From: Hyphomicrobiales bacterium
GTDB taxonomy: Bacteria; Pseudomonadota; Alphaproteobacteria; Rhizobiales; Phreatobacteraceae
DNA: 64,000 nucleotides
Assembly: GCA_017304475.1 (NCBI GenBank)
Contig: JAFKKV010000012.1
Location: 124,001-188,000, forward strand
Reading direction: 5' to 3'
In this document: piece by piece, positions 25,697 through 33,536 of the stretch
Position numbering within the stretch: position 1 is the stretch's first letter
Layout: the number at the start of each line of letters is the position of its first letter
Position numbers and translations under genes: made by a program
The notes under the pieces: generated by a model
What the model saw: the letters and a program-made list of their open reading frames with translations, nothing else
What the model was told of the DNA's origin: nothing
Databases searched by the model: none

Positions 25697-26671
25697 ATGC
25701 GCATTCTGATCCTGGGCGGCGCCGGCATGCTCGGCCGCAAACTCGCCGAGCGGCTTGCCGCGGCAGCTTCGCTCGGCGGCCGGGCGATTACCGGCCTCCA
25801 TCTGCACGATATCGTCGAGCCCGCGGCGATCGCGGCGCCTTTCCCGGTGACGACGGCGGTCGGCGACCGCGCCGTTTCAGGTGTCGCCGAGGCGGCGATA
25901 GCCGGCCGGCCGGACCTGGTCTTCCATCTCGCCGCGATCGTCTCGGGTGAGGCGGAGGCCGATTTCGACAAGGGCTACCGCGTCAATCTGCACGGCACGC
26001 TGAACCTGTTCGAAGCGATCCGCCATGCCGGGTTCAGGCCGCGGCTGGTATTCTCGTCGTCGATCGGCGTGTTTCGCGGGCCTTTCCCGGAGACCATTAC
26101 GGACGATTTCCACACGGTGCCGCAGACCTCCTACGGCACGCAGAAGGCGATCGACGAACTGCTCCTGACCGATTACAGCCGCAGGGGGTTCTTCGATGGC
26201 ATCGGCATTCGCCTGCCGACCATCTGCGTGCGGCCGGGCAAGCCCAACAAGGCGGCGACCGGTTTCTTCTCCAACATCATCCGCGAGCCGCTGGCCGGCC
26301 ACGAGGCGGTACTGCCTGTCGGCGACGAGGTCGGCATGTGGCACGCCTCGCCGCGTGCTGCCATCGGCTTCCTGATCCATGCCGCCGGCCTCGACAGCGC
26401 CCTGGTCGGGCCGCGCCGCAACATCACCATGCCGGGGGTCTCCTGCACCGTCGGCGACCAGATCGCGGCCTTGCGTGCGATCGCCGGGGACCGGGTGGTG
26501 GCGCGGATCCGGCGCGAGCCGGATGCGACCATTCAGCGCATCGTTGCGGGCGCCGCCTGGAAGTTCACGCCGAAGCGCGCGCTCGACCTCGGCTTCGTCG
26601 CCGACAAGAGTTTCTCCGCCATTATCGAGGCCCATATCGCGGACGAACTCGGCGGCCGGATTGCCGCCTGA
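25697..26671 (+). CDS. denD: NAD-dependent epimerase/dehydratase-type dehydrogenase, DenD-like (D-erythronate dehydrogenase)
   Basis: 324 residues, extended SDR fold. GGAGMLGRKLAERL binds NAD; the catalytic site is the Ser in FSSSIGVFRGPFPE and YGTQK (Tyr-Lys). The combination ADFDKGYRVNLHGTLNLFEA and RLPTICVRPGKPNKAATGFFSN is typical of DenD, which oxidises D-erythronate to its 2-keto acid. The ATG at 25697 starts the Rossmann motif exactly; the frame is open upstream. No isomerase or kinase of the erythronate route is next to it; it may belong functionally with the pdxA2 cluster at the left edge. Confidence 0.82.
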   Translation: MRILILGGAGMLGRKLAERLAAAASLGGRAITGLHLHDIVEPAAIAAPFPVTTAVGDRAVSGVAEAAIAGRPDLVFHLAAIVSGEAEADFDKGYRVNLHGTLNLFEAIRHAGFRPRLVFSSSIGVFRGPFPETITDDFHTVPQTSYGTQKAIDELLLTDYSRRGFFDGIGIRLPTICVRPGKPNKAATGFFSNIIREPLAGHEAVLPVGDEVGMWHASPRAAIGFLIHAAGLDSALVGPRRNITMPGVSCTVGDQIAALRAIAGDRVVARIRREPDATIQRIVAGAAWKFTPKRALDLGFVADKSFSAIIEAHIADELGGRIAA

Positions 26672-26981
26672 GTGGTGTTCAAAGGCGGATTAAACTCCAG
26701 GATGGGCGGCGCCGCTTTGCCGGCTCAGAGCCACTGGGCGCCCTGTTCCGCGACACCACCGGCGCACATCACAATTCATTGATGCCTACTGCCGATTGAC
26801 GCTTCGCCACCGCCCGTCCCACACTTTGGAAGCATTCTGTTCTGACTGGCCAGGGTTATCGGGCATTGTGGCGTGTGGCCGCCCGCGGGAATGGCCGGGC
26901 GCCTGCCAAGGCGGCGCGGCCGGTCCGGAAGCCTTGCCCAAGAGCCCTGCCCAAGAGCCTTGCCGACAAGGGGGAAGCGTC
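26672..26981. other. 310-bp intergenic region with a short tandem repeat
   Basis: No gene is visible. Near the right end a 13-bp unit (CTTGCCCAAGAGC, then CCTGCCCAAGAGC, then a partial copy) is repeated about 2.5 times at 26933-26964, directly before the GGGGGAAG ribosome site of the following iron-sulfur gene. The region must hold the promoter of the Mo-hydroxylase/Sox operon. Confidence 0.5.
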
Positions 26982-27446
26982 ATGCCGAGACTGATGATCA
27001 ACGGGAAGGCCGTCGACGTGACGGTCGAGGACGATACGCCGCTGCTCTGGGTGCTGCGCGAGCAGGTCGGGCTGACCGGCACCAAATATGGCTGTGGCAT
27101 CGCCCAATGCGGCGCCTGCACCGTCCATATCGACGGCCAGCCGGTGCGTTCCTGCTCGATGCCGGTCGGATCGGTCACCGCCCAGCAGCAGATCGTCACC
27201 ATCGAAGGCCTGTCGGCGGACAGCTCGCACCCGGTCCAGAAGGCCTGGGCGGCGCTCGACGTGCCGCAATGCGGCTACTGTCAGTCCGGCATGATCATGG
27301 CCGCCGCCGCGCTGCTGGCTGCCAATCCGAAGCCGACTGATGCCGATATCGACACCGAAATGACCAATATCTGTCGCTGCGGCACCTATAACCGGGTGCG
27401 TGCGGCCATTCATCTCGCCGCCGATGGCGGCGTTCGGCGCGGCTGA
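26982..27446 (+). CDS. 2Fe-2S subunit of a molybdenum hydroxylase (IorA-like)
   Basis: 154 residues. N-terminal plant-type ferredoxin domain with cysteines in [18 protein letters not shown] and PVRSC, and C-terminal helical domain with [11 protein letters not shown] and ICRCGTY, binding two 2Fe-2S clusters. It passes electrons from the molybdopterin subunit encoded 21 bp downstream. Length and arrangement match IorA of isoquinoline 1-oxidoreductase and the small subunit of related aldehyde or nicotinate dehydrogenases. The ATG at 26982 follows AAGGGGGAAG. Confidence 0.94.
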   Translation: MPRLMINGKAVDVTVEDDTPLLWVLREQVGLTGTKYGCGIAQCGACTVHIDGQPVRSCSMPVGSVTAQQQIVTIEGLSADSSHPVQKAWAALDVPQCGYCQSGMIMAAAALLAANPKPTDADIDTEMTNICRCGTYNRVRAAIHLAADGGVRRG

Positions 27447-27467
27447 CGGCGAAAACGGGAGATTGCC

Positions 27468-29624
27468 ATGACAATGCTCGACGTTTCACGCCGCTCCTTC
27501 CTGGTCGGTTCGGCCGCTGCCGGCTTCACGCTCGGCTTCCATGTGCCCTTCGAGGGCGAGGCGCTGGCCCAGGGCATCGCCCCGGAGGTCAATGCCTGGG
27601 TGGTGATCAAACCCGACGATACCGTGGTCATCCGCATCGCCCGCTCGGAAATGGGGCAGGGCACCTTGACCGGCCTCGCCCAGCTGGTGGCCGAAGAGCT
27701 CGAATGCGACTGGTCGAAAGTGACCACCGAATATCCGAGCCCGGGCCAGAACCTGGCGCGCAACCGCGTCTGGGGCAATTATTCGACCGGCGGCAGCCGC
27801 GGCATCCGCGAGAGCCACGACTATGTCCGCCAGGGCGGCGCCGCGGCGCGCGTCATGCTGATCCAGGCGGCCGCCCAGCAATGGGGCGTGGCGGCCTCCG
27901 AATGCCGGGCCGCCAATAGCCGGATCACCCACGCGGCCTCCGGCCGCTCGGTCAGCTATGGCCAGGTGGCGGCCGCGGCGGCGCGGATCGAGCCGCCGAA
28001 GGAGGTGCCGCTCAAGGACCCCAAGGACTGGCGTATCGCCGGCCAGCCGGTGATGCGGCTGGATACCGCCGACAAGCTGAACGGCAGGCAGGTCTATGGC
28101 GCCGATCTGGTGCTGCCCGGCATGCTGAACGCGGCGATCAAGGATTGCCCGGTCTTCGGCGGCAAGGTCAGGAGTTTCGACGCGGCGGCGATCGCCTCCC
28201 GGCCCGGCGTGAAGCGAGTGGTGCAGGTCGGCGACAGTGCGGTCGCCGTCGTCGCCGATACCTGGTGGCGCGCCAAGACCGCGCTCGAGGCGCTGCCGAT
28301 CGTCTGGGACGAGGGGCCGAACGCCCAGGTCAGCAGCGCCACCATCGACGCCATGCTGAAGGAAGGCCTCGCGGCTCCCCAGGCCTTTGTCGGCAACGAG
28401 GCGGGCGATGCCAGGAAGGCCATTGCCGGCGCGGCCAAGACCGTCGAGGCGGTCTATAATTATCCGTTCCAGAATCACGCCACCATGGAGCCGATGAACG
28501 CCACCGCGCTGTTCACCGCCGACAAATGCGAGGTCTGGTGCCCGACCCAGAACGGCGAGGCGGCGCTGGCGGCCGCGGCCGCCGCGGCCGAACTGCCGGT
28601 GCAGAAATGCGACGTCATCAAGCTGCATCTCGGCGGCGGTTTCGGCCGGCGCGGCGCGACCCATGATTTCGTCCGCCAGGCCGTGCTGATCGCCAGGCAG
28701 ATGCCGGGCACGCCGGTCAAGCTCCTGTGGTCGCGCGAAGAGGACATGCTGCACGGGCGCTATCACCCGATCACGCAGGCGAAGATGGTCGGCGGCCTGG
28801 ATGCAGACGGCAAGCTCGTCGGCCTGCACATGCGCATTTCCGGCCAGTCGATCCTTGCCGGTCTCGCGCCGCAGAACATGCAGAACGGCGTCGACCGCGT
28901 GGTGTTCCAGGGCGTCGCGCCGAGCGGCGAGGCGGCCTTCGGCTACACCATTCCCAACCTCCTGATCGACCACGCCATGCGCAACCCGCATGTGCCGCCG
29001 GGTTTCTGGCGCGGCGTCAACGCCAACCAGAACGCCATCTATGTCGAGTGCTTCATGGACGAACTCGCCAAGGCCGCCGGCAAGGATCCGCTGGCGTTCC
29101 GGCGCGAGATCATGAGCGGCAACCCGAAAAACCTCGCGGTGCTGAACGCCGTCGCCGAAAAGGCCGGCTGGGGCACGCCGGCGCCGGCCGGCGTGTTTCG
29201 CGGGCTTGCCCATCTGATGGCCTTCGGCAGCTATATCGCCGCCTGCGCCGAGGTCTCGGTCGACAAGGGGCGATTGAAGATCCATCGCATCGTGGCGAGC
29301 ACCGATCCCGGCTATGTCGTCAATCCGCAGCAGGTCGACGCACAGATCGCCGGCTCCTTCGCCTATGGGCTCTCGGCGCTTCTCTATGGCGAGTGCACCG
29401 TCAAGGGCGGACGGATGGAGCAGGAGAATTTCGACAGCTACAACGTGCTCCGGATGGACGAGATGCCGAAGGTCGAAACCGTGCTCATGCCGTCAGGCGG
29501 GTTCTGGGGTGGTGTCGGCGAACCGACGATCGCGGTCGCGGCACCGGCGGTGCTCAACGCCATCTTCGCGGCGACCGGCAAGCGCATCCGCTCGATCCCG
29601 CTGAAGAACCAGCAACTGGCCTGA
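27468..29624 (+). CDS. Molybdopterin-binding subunit of a molybdenum hydroxylase (IorB-like), Tat-exported
   Basis: 718 residues. The Tat signal SRRSFLVGSAAAGFTLGF sits at the N-terminus, so the enzyme works in the periplasm. Molybdopterin-binding regions include IARSEMGQGTLTGLAQLVAEEL, LHLGGGFGRRGATHDF, PPGFWRGVNANQNAIYVECF, and near the C-terminus SGGFWGGVGEPTIAVAAPA, which holds the catalytic glutamate. Family members hydroxylate N-heterocycles or oxidise aldehydes. The cytochrome encoded 22 bp downstream could accept its electrons, but that cytochrome is FccA-like and may belong to the sulfide enzyme instead. Substrate unknown. Confidence 0.92.
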   Translation: MTMLDVSRRSFLVGSAAAGFTLGFHVPFEGEALAQGIAPEVNAWVVIKPDDTVVIRIARSEMGQGTLTGLAQLVAEELECDWSKVTTEYPSPGQNLARNRVWGNYSTGGSRGIRESHDYVRQGGAAARVMLIQAAAQQWGVAASECRAANSRITHAASGRSVSYGQVAAAAARIEPPKEVPLKDPKDWRIAGQPVMRLDTADKLNGRQVYGADLVLPGMLNAAIKDCPVFGGKVRSFDAAAIASRPGVKRVVQVGDSAVAVVADTWWRAKTALEALPIVWDEGPNAQVSSATIDAMLKEGLAAPQAFVGNEAGDARKAIAGAAKTVEAVYNYPFQNHATMEPMNATALFTADKCEVWCPTQNGEAALAAAAAAAELPVQKCDVIKLHLGGGFGRRGATHDFVRQAVLIARQMPGTPVKLLWSREEDMLHGRYHPITQAKMVGGLDADGKLVGLHMRISGQSILAGLAPQNMQNGVDRVVFQGVAPSGEAAFGYTIPNLLIDHAMRNPHVPPGFWRGVNANQNAIYVECFMDELAKAAGKDPLAFRREIMSGNPKNLAVLNAVAEKAGWGTPAPAGVFRGLAHLMAFGSYIAACAEVSVDKGRLKIHRIVASTDPGYVVNPQQVDAQIAGSFAYGLSALLYGECTVKGGRMEQENFDSYNVLRMDEMPKVETVLMPSGGFWGGVGEPTIAVAAPAVLNAIFAATGKRIRSIPLKNQQLA

Positions 29625-29646
29625 GGTGGGCAGGGGCCGTCAGGTC

Positions 29647-29961
29647 ATGGCAGCGCTCAGGACCGTCGCGGCGGTGTTCGCCGCGGCGGGGCTCGCGGGT
29701 GGCTGGATCGAGGCGCAAGCGCAATCCATGCCGCAATCCGCTCCGCCCGGCGCGCTCGCCTGCGGCGGTTGCCATCCCGCCTCGAGTGGCGGCCTGGTGC
29801 CGCCGCTGGCCGGCATGCCGGCGGCCGACATCAGCCAGGCCATGCTGGCTTTCCGCACGGGCACGCGGCCGGCCACCGTCATGGACCGGATCGCCAAGGG
29901 ATTTTCGGAGGACGAGATCAAGGCGCTCGCCGCATGGTTCGCCCGGGAGAAACCGCCATGA
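29647..29961 (+). CDS. fccA: Monoheme cytochrome c, FccA/SoxE-like subunit
   Basis: 104 residues: signal peptide (cleavage near EAQAQS), then the heme site CGGCH (Cys39, Cys42, His43). The C-terminal run FRTGTRPATVMDRIAKGFSE followed by DEIKALAAWFA is typical of the cytochrome subunit of flavocytochrome c sulfide dehydrogenase. The frame also allows a GTG at 29626, but the ATG at 29647 is preferred. It overlaps fccB by ATGA, supporting an FccAB pair, and passes electrons from sulfide oxidation to the respiratory chain. Confidence 0.88.
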   Translation: MAALRTVAAVFAAAGLAGGWIEAQAQSMPQSAPPGALACGGCHPASSGGLVPPLAGMPAADISQAMLAFRTGTRPATVMDRIAKGFSEDEIKALAAWFAREKPP

Positions 29962-31229
29962 CAGCCTCCCGACCGGACCGGCGGGTCGTGCTCGGCACCG
30001 CCATGGCCACCGCCCTGGACCTGGCGGCGCCGCGGCTGGCGCGGGCCCAGGGCCAGCCCGCCGTGGTGGTCATCGGCGGCGGCTTCGGCGGGGCCACCGC
30101 CGCGCGGATGCTCGCCCGCACCGGCCATGCCGTGACGCTGGTCGAGCGCGACGCGGCTTTCCTCGCCTGCCCGTTCAGCAATGCCGTCCTGGTCGGCTTG
30201 CGCAGCCTCGATCAGCAGCGCTTCGGTCATGACGGGCTGGCCGCCGCCGGGGTGAAGCTCGTCATCGACAATGCCACCGGTGTCGATCCGGCGGCGCGGC
30301 GGGTGACGCTGGCGGGCGGCGGCACGCTCGGTTACGACCGCCTGATCCTGGCGCCGGGCATCGAGCTCAACTATTCCGGCCTGCGGGGCTACAGCGCCGA
30401 AGCCGCCGAGGTCCTGCCGCATGCCTGGCGGGCCGGCGCGCAGACGGTGCTGCTGGCGCGTCAGCTGGAGACGATGGCCGATGGCGGCACGGTGGTCATG
30501 TCGGTGCCGGCCAATCCCTATCGCTGCCCGCCCGGTCCCTATGAGCGCGCCAGCCTGATCGCCTGGTACCTGAAGACGCGCAAGCCGCGCTCCAAACTGA
30601 TCGTGCTCGACGCCAAGGACACCTTCTCCAAGCAGCGGCTGTTCCAGAAGGCCTGGAGCGAACTCTATCCCGGCCTCATCGAATGGGTCGGCCAGTCGGC
30701 CGGCGGCACGGTGACTTCCGTCGAGGTCGGCGAAAAGACGCTGGTCACCGATTTCGGCCGGCACAGGGGTGACGTGGTCAACATCATTCCGCCGCAGCGC
30801 GCCGGCCGCATCGCCGAGCTTGCCGGTGTCGCCGATCGCAGCGGCTGGTGCCCGGTCGATCCGGTCTCCTTCGAAGCGCGTCTCCAGCCGGGCATTCACG
30901 TCGTCGGTGATGCCGGCATCATGGGCGCCATGCCGAAATCCGCCTTTTCCGCCCATGCCCAGGCCAAGGCCTGCGCGCTGGCGGTGGCGGCGCTGCTGCG
31001 TGGCGAAGCGCCGCCGCCGGTCCGGCTGATCAATACCTGCTACAGCCTGGTCGCGCCGGATTACGGCATTTCGGTCGCGGGCGTGTATCGGCCGGCCAAT
31101 GGCCAGCTCGCCGATATCGAAGGCGCCGGCGGCACCAGCCCGCTGGAGGCGCCGCGCGCGCAGCGCGAGGCCGAGGCGCATTATGCGGAAGCCTGGTTCC
31201 AGACCATCACCAGCGACGTCTATGGCTAG
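29958..31229 (+). CDS. fccB: Sulfide dehydrogenase flavoprotein FccB/SoxF
   Basis: 423 residues with an N-terminal export signal (DRRVVLGTAMATALDLAAP) and FAD site VVVIGGGFGGATAARML. Further family marks are FLACPFSNAVLVG (the redox-active Cys), VMSVPANPYRCPPGPYERAS (second Cys), VVGDAGIMGAMPKSAFSAHA and the FCSD C-terminal NTCYSLVAPDYGISVAGVY. It oxidises sulfide to sulfur or polysulfide in the periplasm. Start overlaps fccA by four bases and its end overlaps soxX by eight, so the genes are tightly coupled. Confidence 0.95.
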   Translation: MTASRPDRRVVLGTAMATALDLAAPRLARAQGQPAVVVIGGGFGGATAARMLARTGHAVTLVERDAAFLACPFSNAVLVGLRSLDQQRFGHDGLAAAGVKLVIDNATGVDPAARRVTLAGGGTLGYDRLILAPGIELNYSGLRGYSAEAAEVLPHAWRAGAQTVLLARQLETMADGGTVVMSVPANPYRCPPGPYERASLIAWYLKTRKPRSKLIVLDAKDTFSKQRLFQKAWSELYPGLIEWVGQSAGGTVTSVEVGEKTLVTDFGRHRGDVVNIIPPQRAGRIAELAGVADRSGWCPVDPVSFEARLQPGIHVVGDAGIMGAMPKSAFSAHAQAKACALAVAALLRGEAPPPVRLINTCYSLVAPDYGISVAGVYRPANGQLADIEGAGGTSPLEAPRAQREAEAHYAEAWFQTITSDVYG

Positions 31230-31665
31230 GGCCATGCTCGCGCTCGGCCTCATCATGGCAGGCTTCGCAACCGCCGCCGCCGAGGCGCCCCGGCCCTTGG
31301 CCGCGGCGGCCGATTTCGGCGCGGCCGCGCTCACCGACGTGCCGGGCGACCCGGCGCGCGGCCGGGCCATCGTCGCCGACCGGCGCAAGGGCCTTTGCCT
31401 GCTGTGCCATTCCGGCCCGATCCCGGAGGAGCGCTTCATGGGCAATCTCGCGCCGGCGCTCGACGGCGCGGGCCGCCGCTGGAGCCGCGCCGAGCTCAGG
31501 GCCCGCCTGATCGACCCGTCGCGTCTCAACCCCAAGACGATCATGCCGCCCTATTTCCGGACCGAAGGGTTCGAGAGGATGGCGCCGGCCCTGCGCGGCC
31601 GCACCATCCTGACCGCTCAGGAGATCGAGGATGTCGTCGCCTATCTCGCCAGCCTCAGGGATTGA
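31222..31665 (+). CDS. soxX: Sulfur oxidation c-type cytochrome SoxX
   Basis: 147 residues with a signal peptide and one heme site CLLCH (Cys59, Cys62, His63). GNLAPALDGAGRRWSRAELRA, LIDPSRLNPKTIMPPYF and EIEDVVAYLASL are standard SoxX, including the distal methionine ligand in TIMPPY. SoxX pairs with SoxA to join sulfur compounds to SoxY. The ATG at 31222 lies inside the fccB end; an ATG at 31234 is an alternative. Confidence 0.94.
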   Translation: MARAMLALGLIMAGFATAAAEAPRPLAAAADFGAAALTDVPGDPARGRAIVADRRKGLCLLCHSGPIPEERFMGNLAPALDGAGRRWSRAELRARLIDPSRLNPKTIMPPYFRTEGFERMAPALRGRTILTAQEIEDVVAYLASLRD

Positions 31666-31669
31666 ACCG

Positions 31670-32137
31670 GTGCCCGCGAGGATCGGCCCTGTCCTGTCGT
31701 CGCGCCGCGCCTGCCTCGCCGCCGGTGCCGGCCTCGTCTGGCTCGCCGTCGCGCCCCGGGCGCGGGCGACGCCCGCCGAAATGGCCGAGGCGATCCGGCA
31801 TTTCACCGGTGGCGACGCCGTGGCCGTCGGCCGGGTCCGGCTCGACATTCCGCCACTGGTCGAAAACGGCAATGCCGTACCGCTGGCGGTCAGCGTCGAA
31901 AGCCCGATGACGGCGGCCGATCACGTCACGGCGATCGCCGTGTTCAACGAGAAGAACCCTCAGCCCAATGTCGCCACGGGCTATTTCGGTCCGCGTTCGG
32001 GCCGCGCCGGCTTCCAGACACGCATCCGGCTCGCCGACAGCCAGCAGGTCACCGCGATCGCCCGGATGAGCGACGGCACATTCTGGTCGGCGAGCGTCGA
32101 GGTGATCGTGACGCTCGCCGCTTGCCTGGAGGGTTGA
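31670..32137 (+). CDS. soxY: Sulfur carrier protein SoxY with non-canonical C-terminus, GTG start
   Basis: 155 residues from GTG: Tat signal (SSRRACLAAGAGLVWLAVAP), then the immunoglobulin-like SoxY fold (LDIPPLVENGNAVPLAVSVE, ADHVTAIAVFNEKNPQPNVA). SoxY normally ends in a flexible GGCGG arm whose cysteine carries the sulfur substrate. Here the end is VTLAACLEG: the cysteine (Cys152) is kept, but the glycines around it are mostly replaced. The GTG at 31670 follows AGGGA shortly after the soxX stop; the ATG at 31631 would overlap soxX and is less likely. soxZ starts 2 bp after its stop. Confidence 0.92.
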   Translation: MPARIGPVLSSRRACLAAGAGLVWLAVAPRARATPAEMAEAIRHFTGGDAVAVGRVRLDIPPLVENGNAVPLAVSVESPMTAADHVTAIAVFNEKNPQPNVATGYFGPRSGRAGFQTRIRLADSQQVTAIARMSDGTFWSASVEVIVTLAACLEG

Positions 32138-32139
32138 CG

Positions 32140-32457
32140 ATGGCCGCCCTCCTCAATGTTCCGAAGACCGCCAGAGCCGGCGAGATCATCGAGATCAAGA
32201 CGCTGATCTCGCATCCCATGCATACCGGCTACAACAGGGACGACAGCGGCCAGCCGGTGCCGCGCGACATTATCAGGCTGTTCACCTGCCGCTATGACGG
32301 TGCCGAGGTGTTCCGGTTGGAGCTGACCCAGGCGATTGCTTCCAATCCCTTCATCGTCTTCTCCACCGTCGCGACCAGGAGCGGCACGATCGAATTCGAA
32401 TGGACCGACGAGAAGGGCCAGGTCTGGCGCGAGACCGCGGTCATCACGGTGGCATGA
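32140..32457 (+). CDS. soxZ: Sulfur carrier subunit SoxZ
   Basis: 105 residues. ARAGEIIEIKTLISHPMHTG, IRLFTCRYDGAEVFRLEL and FVFSTVATRSGTIEFEW-type strands (here IVFSTVATRSGTIEFEWTD) are hallmarks of SoxZ, the partner that forms the SoxYZ carrier. It has no signal peptide of its own and is thought to travel with SoxY through the Tat system. ATGA overlap with soxA. Confidence 0.96.
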   Translation: MAALLNVPKTARAGEIIEIKTLISHPMHTGYNRDDSGQPVPRDIIRLFTCRYDGAEVFRLELTQAIASNPFIVFSTVATRSGTIEFEWTDEKGQVWRETAVITVA

Positions 32458-33257
32458 CGATGCGGGGTGCGGCGCTGCTCGTCATGAGGCTGGTCTTTTC
32501 GCCCATGGCCCTTTGCCTGGTCGCGCTGCCGCTGGCGGCCGGCGAGATCGCGCCGGCCGAGCGTCTTTCGGGTTTCGACCAGATGCAGCCGGAAACCCAG
32601 GCCATGCAGCGCGAGGACACGGCCAATCCGGGCATGCTGGCGGTCCGGGCGGGCGAGGGCCTGTGGAACGCCAAGGCCGGGCCGGCGAGCCGGGCCTGCG
32701 CCGATTGCCATGGCGATGCCGCGGCATCGATGCGCGGTGTTGCGGCCCGCTATCCTGCCTTCGATGCCGGCCTGGGCCGGCCGGTCGACCTGACCGGCCG
32801 CATCAATCTGTGCCGCAGTGAGCACCAGGGCGTCGCGCGGCTGCAGGCTGAATCGGCCGACATGCTGGCGCTGGCCGCCTTCATCGGCCGCCAGTCCCGT
32901 GGCATGGCGATCGCGCCGCCCGATGACGCGCGGCTGGCGGGCTCAAGGGCCGAAGGCGAGGCCCTGTTCCGGCGGCGAATGGGGCAGCTCGACCTGTCCT
33001 GCAGTCAATGCCACGACGACAATTGGGGCCGCCGGCTCGGCGGCAGCGTCATCCCGCAGGCGCATCCGACGGGCTATCCGATCTATCGGCTCGAATGGCA
33101 GGGCATGGGCTCGCTGGCGCGCCGCCTGCGCAACTGCATGGTCGGCGTCAGGGCCGAACCCTTCGCGGCGGGATCGGAAGAAGCGATAGCGCTGGAGCTC
33201 TACCTGGCCCTGCGGGCGCGCGGCATGCCGGTCGAGACGCCGGCCGTTCGCCCCTGA
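32454..33257 (+). CDS. soxA: Diheme cytochrome SoxA
   Basis: 267 residues with a signal peptide. Two heme sites are present, CADCH (Cys82-Cys85-His86) and CSQCH (Cys183-Cys186-His187), making it the diheme form. The C-terminal RLRNCMVGVRAEPF holds the active-site cysteine (Cys228) that carries persulfide as a heme ligand. With SoxX it attaches thiosulfate to SoxY. It is the last gene of the cluster; no soxB follows, as the next gene is an efflux protein. Confidence 0.95.
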   Translation: MTMRGAALLVMRLVFSPMALCLVALPLAAGEIAPAERLSGFDQMQPETQAMQREDTANPGMLAVRAGEGLWNAKAGPASRACADCHGDAAASMRGVAARYPAFDAGLGRPVDLTGRINLCRSEHQGVARLQAESADMLALAAFIGRQSRGMAIAPPDDARLAGSRAEGEALFRRRMGQLDLSCSQCHDDNWGRRLGGSVIPQAHPTGYPIYRLEWQGMGSLARRLRNCMVGVRAEPFAAGSEEAIALELYLALRARGMPVETPAVRP

Positions 33258-33374
33258 CCCGTCTTCCGCCGGGCTCCGGCTGTCGGCGCAATGTCCCCGC
33301 AAAGCTGTGGACGAATGATGGCGGATGCCAGGAAAGGCGGCGACGTGTCTCGTCGCGCAATGACAACGGGAAAC

Positions 33375-33416
33375 GTAATGATACACCATGCGCCATGGAC
33401 AAATTGTAATGACACA
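33375..33416. promoter_or_regulatory. Direct repeats upstream of the RND efflux operon
   Basis: GTAATGATACA (33375-33385) and GTAATGACACA (33406-33416) match at 10 of 11 bases with a 31-bp period, about three helical turns. They lie in an AT-rich 279-bp intergenic region (33258-33536) in front of nodT. They are a plausible regulator site for the efflux operon; no regulator gene is adjacent. Confidence 0.35.
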
Positions 33417-33536
33417 AACAGATGGGATCAGTGCACTCTCGCGAGATCGCATACCCGTCTGGACCGGCGGCGTATGACTTGACGATTGACCAGCCATCCT
33501 CGGATCGGCTGGTTTTGATTGTAACAGAACTGCATC

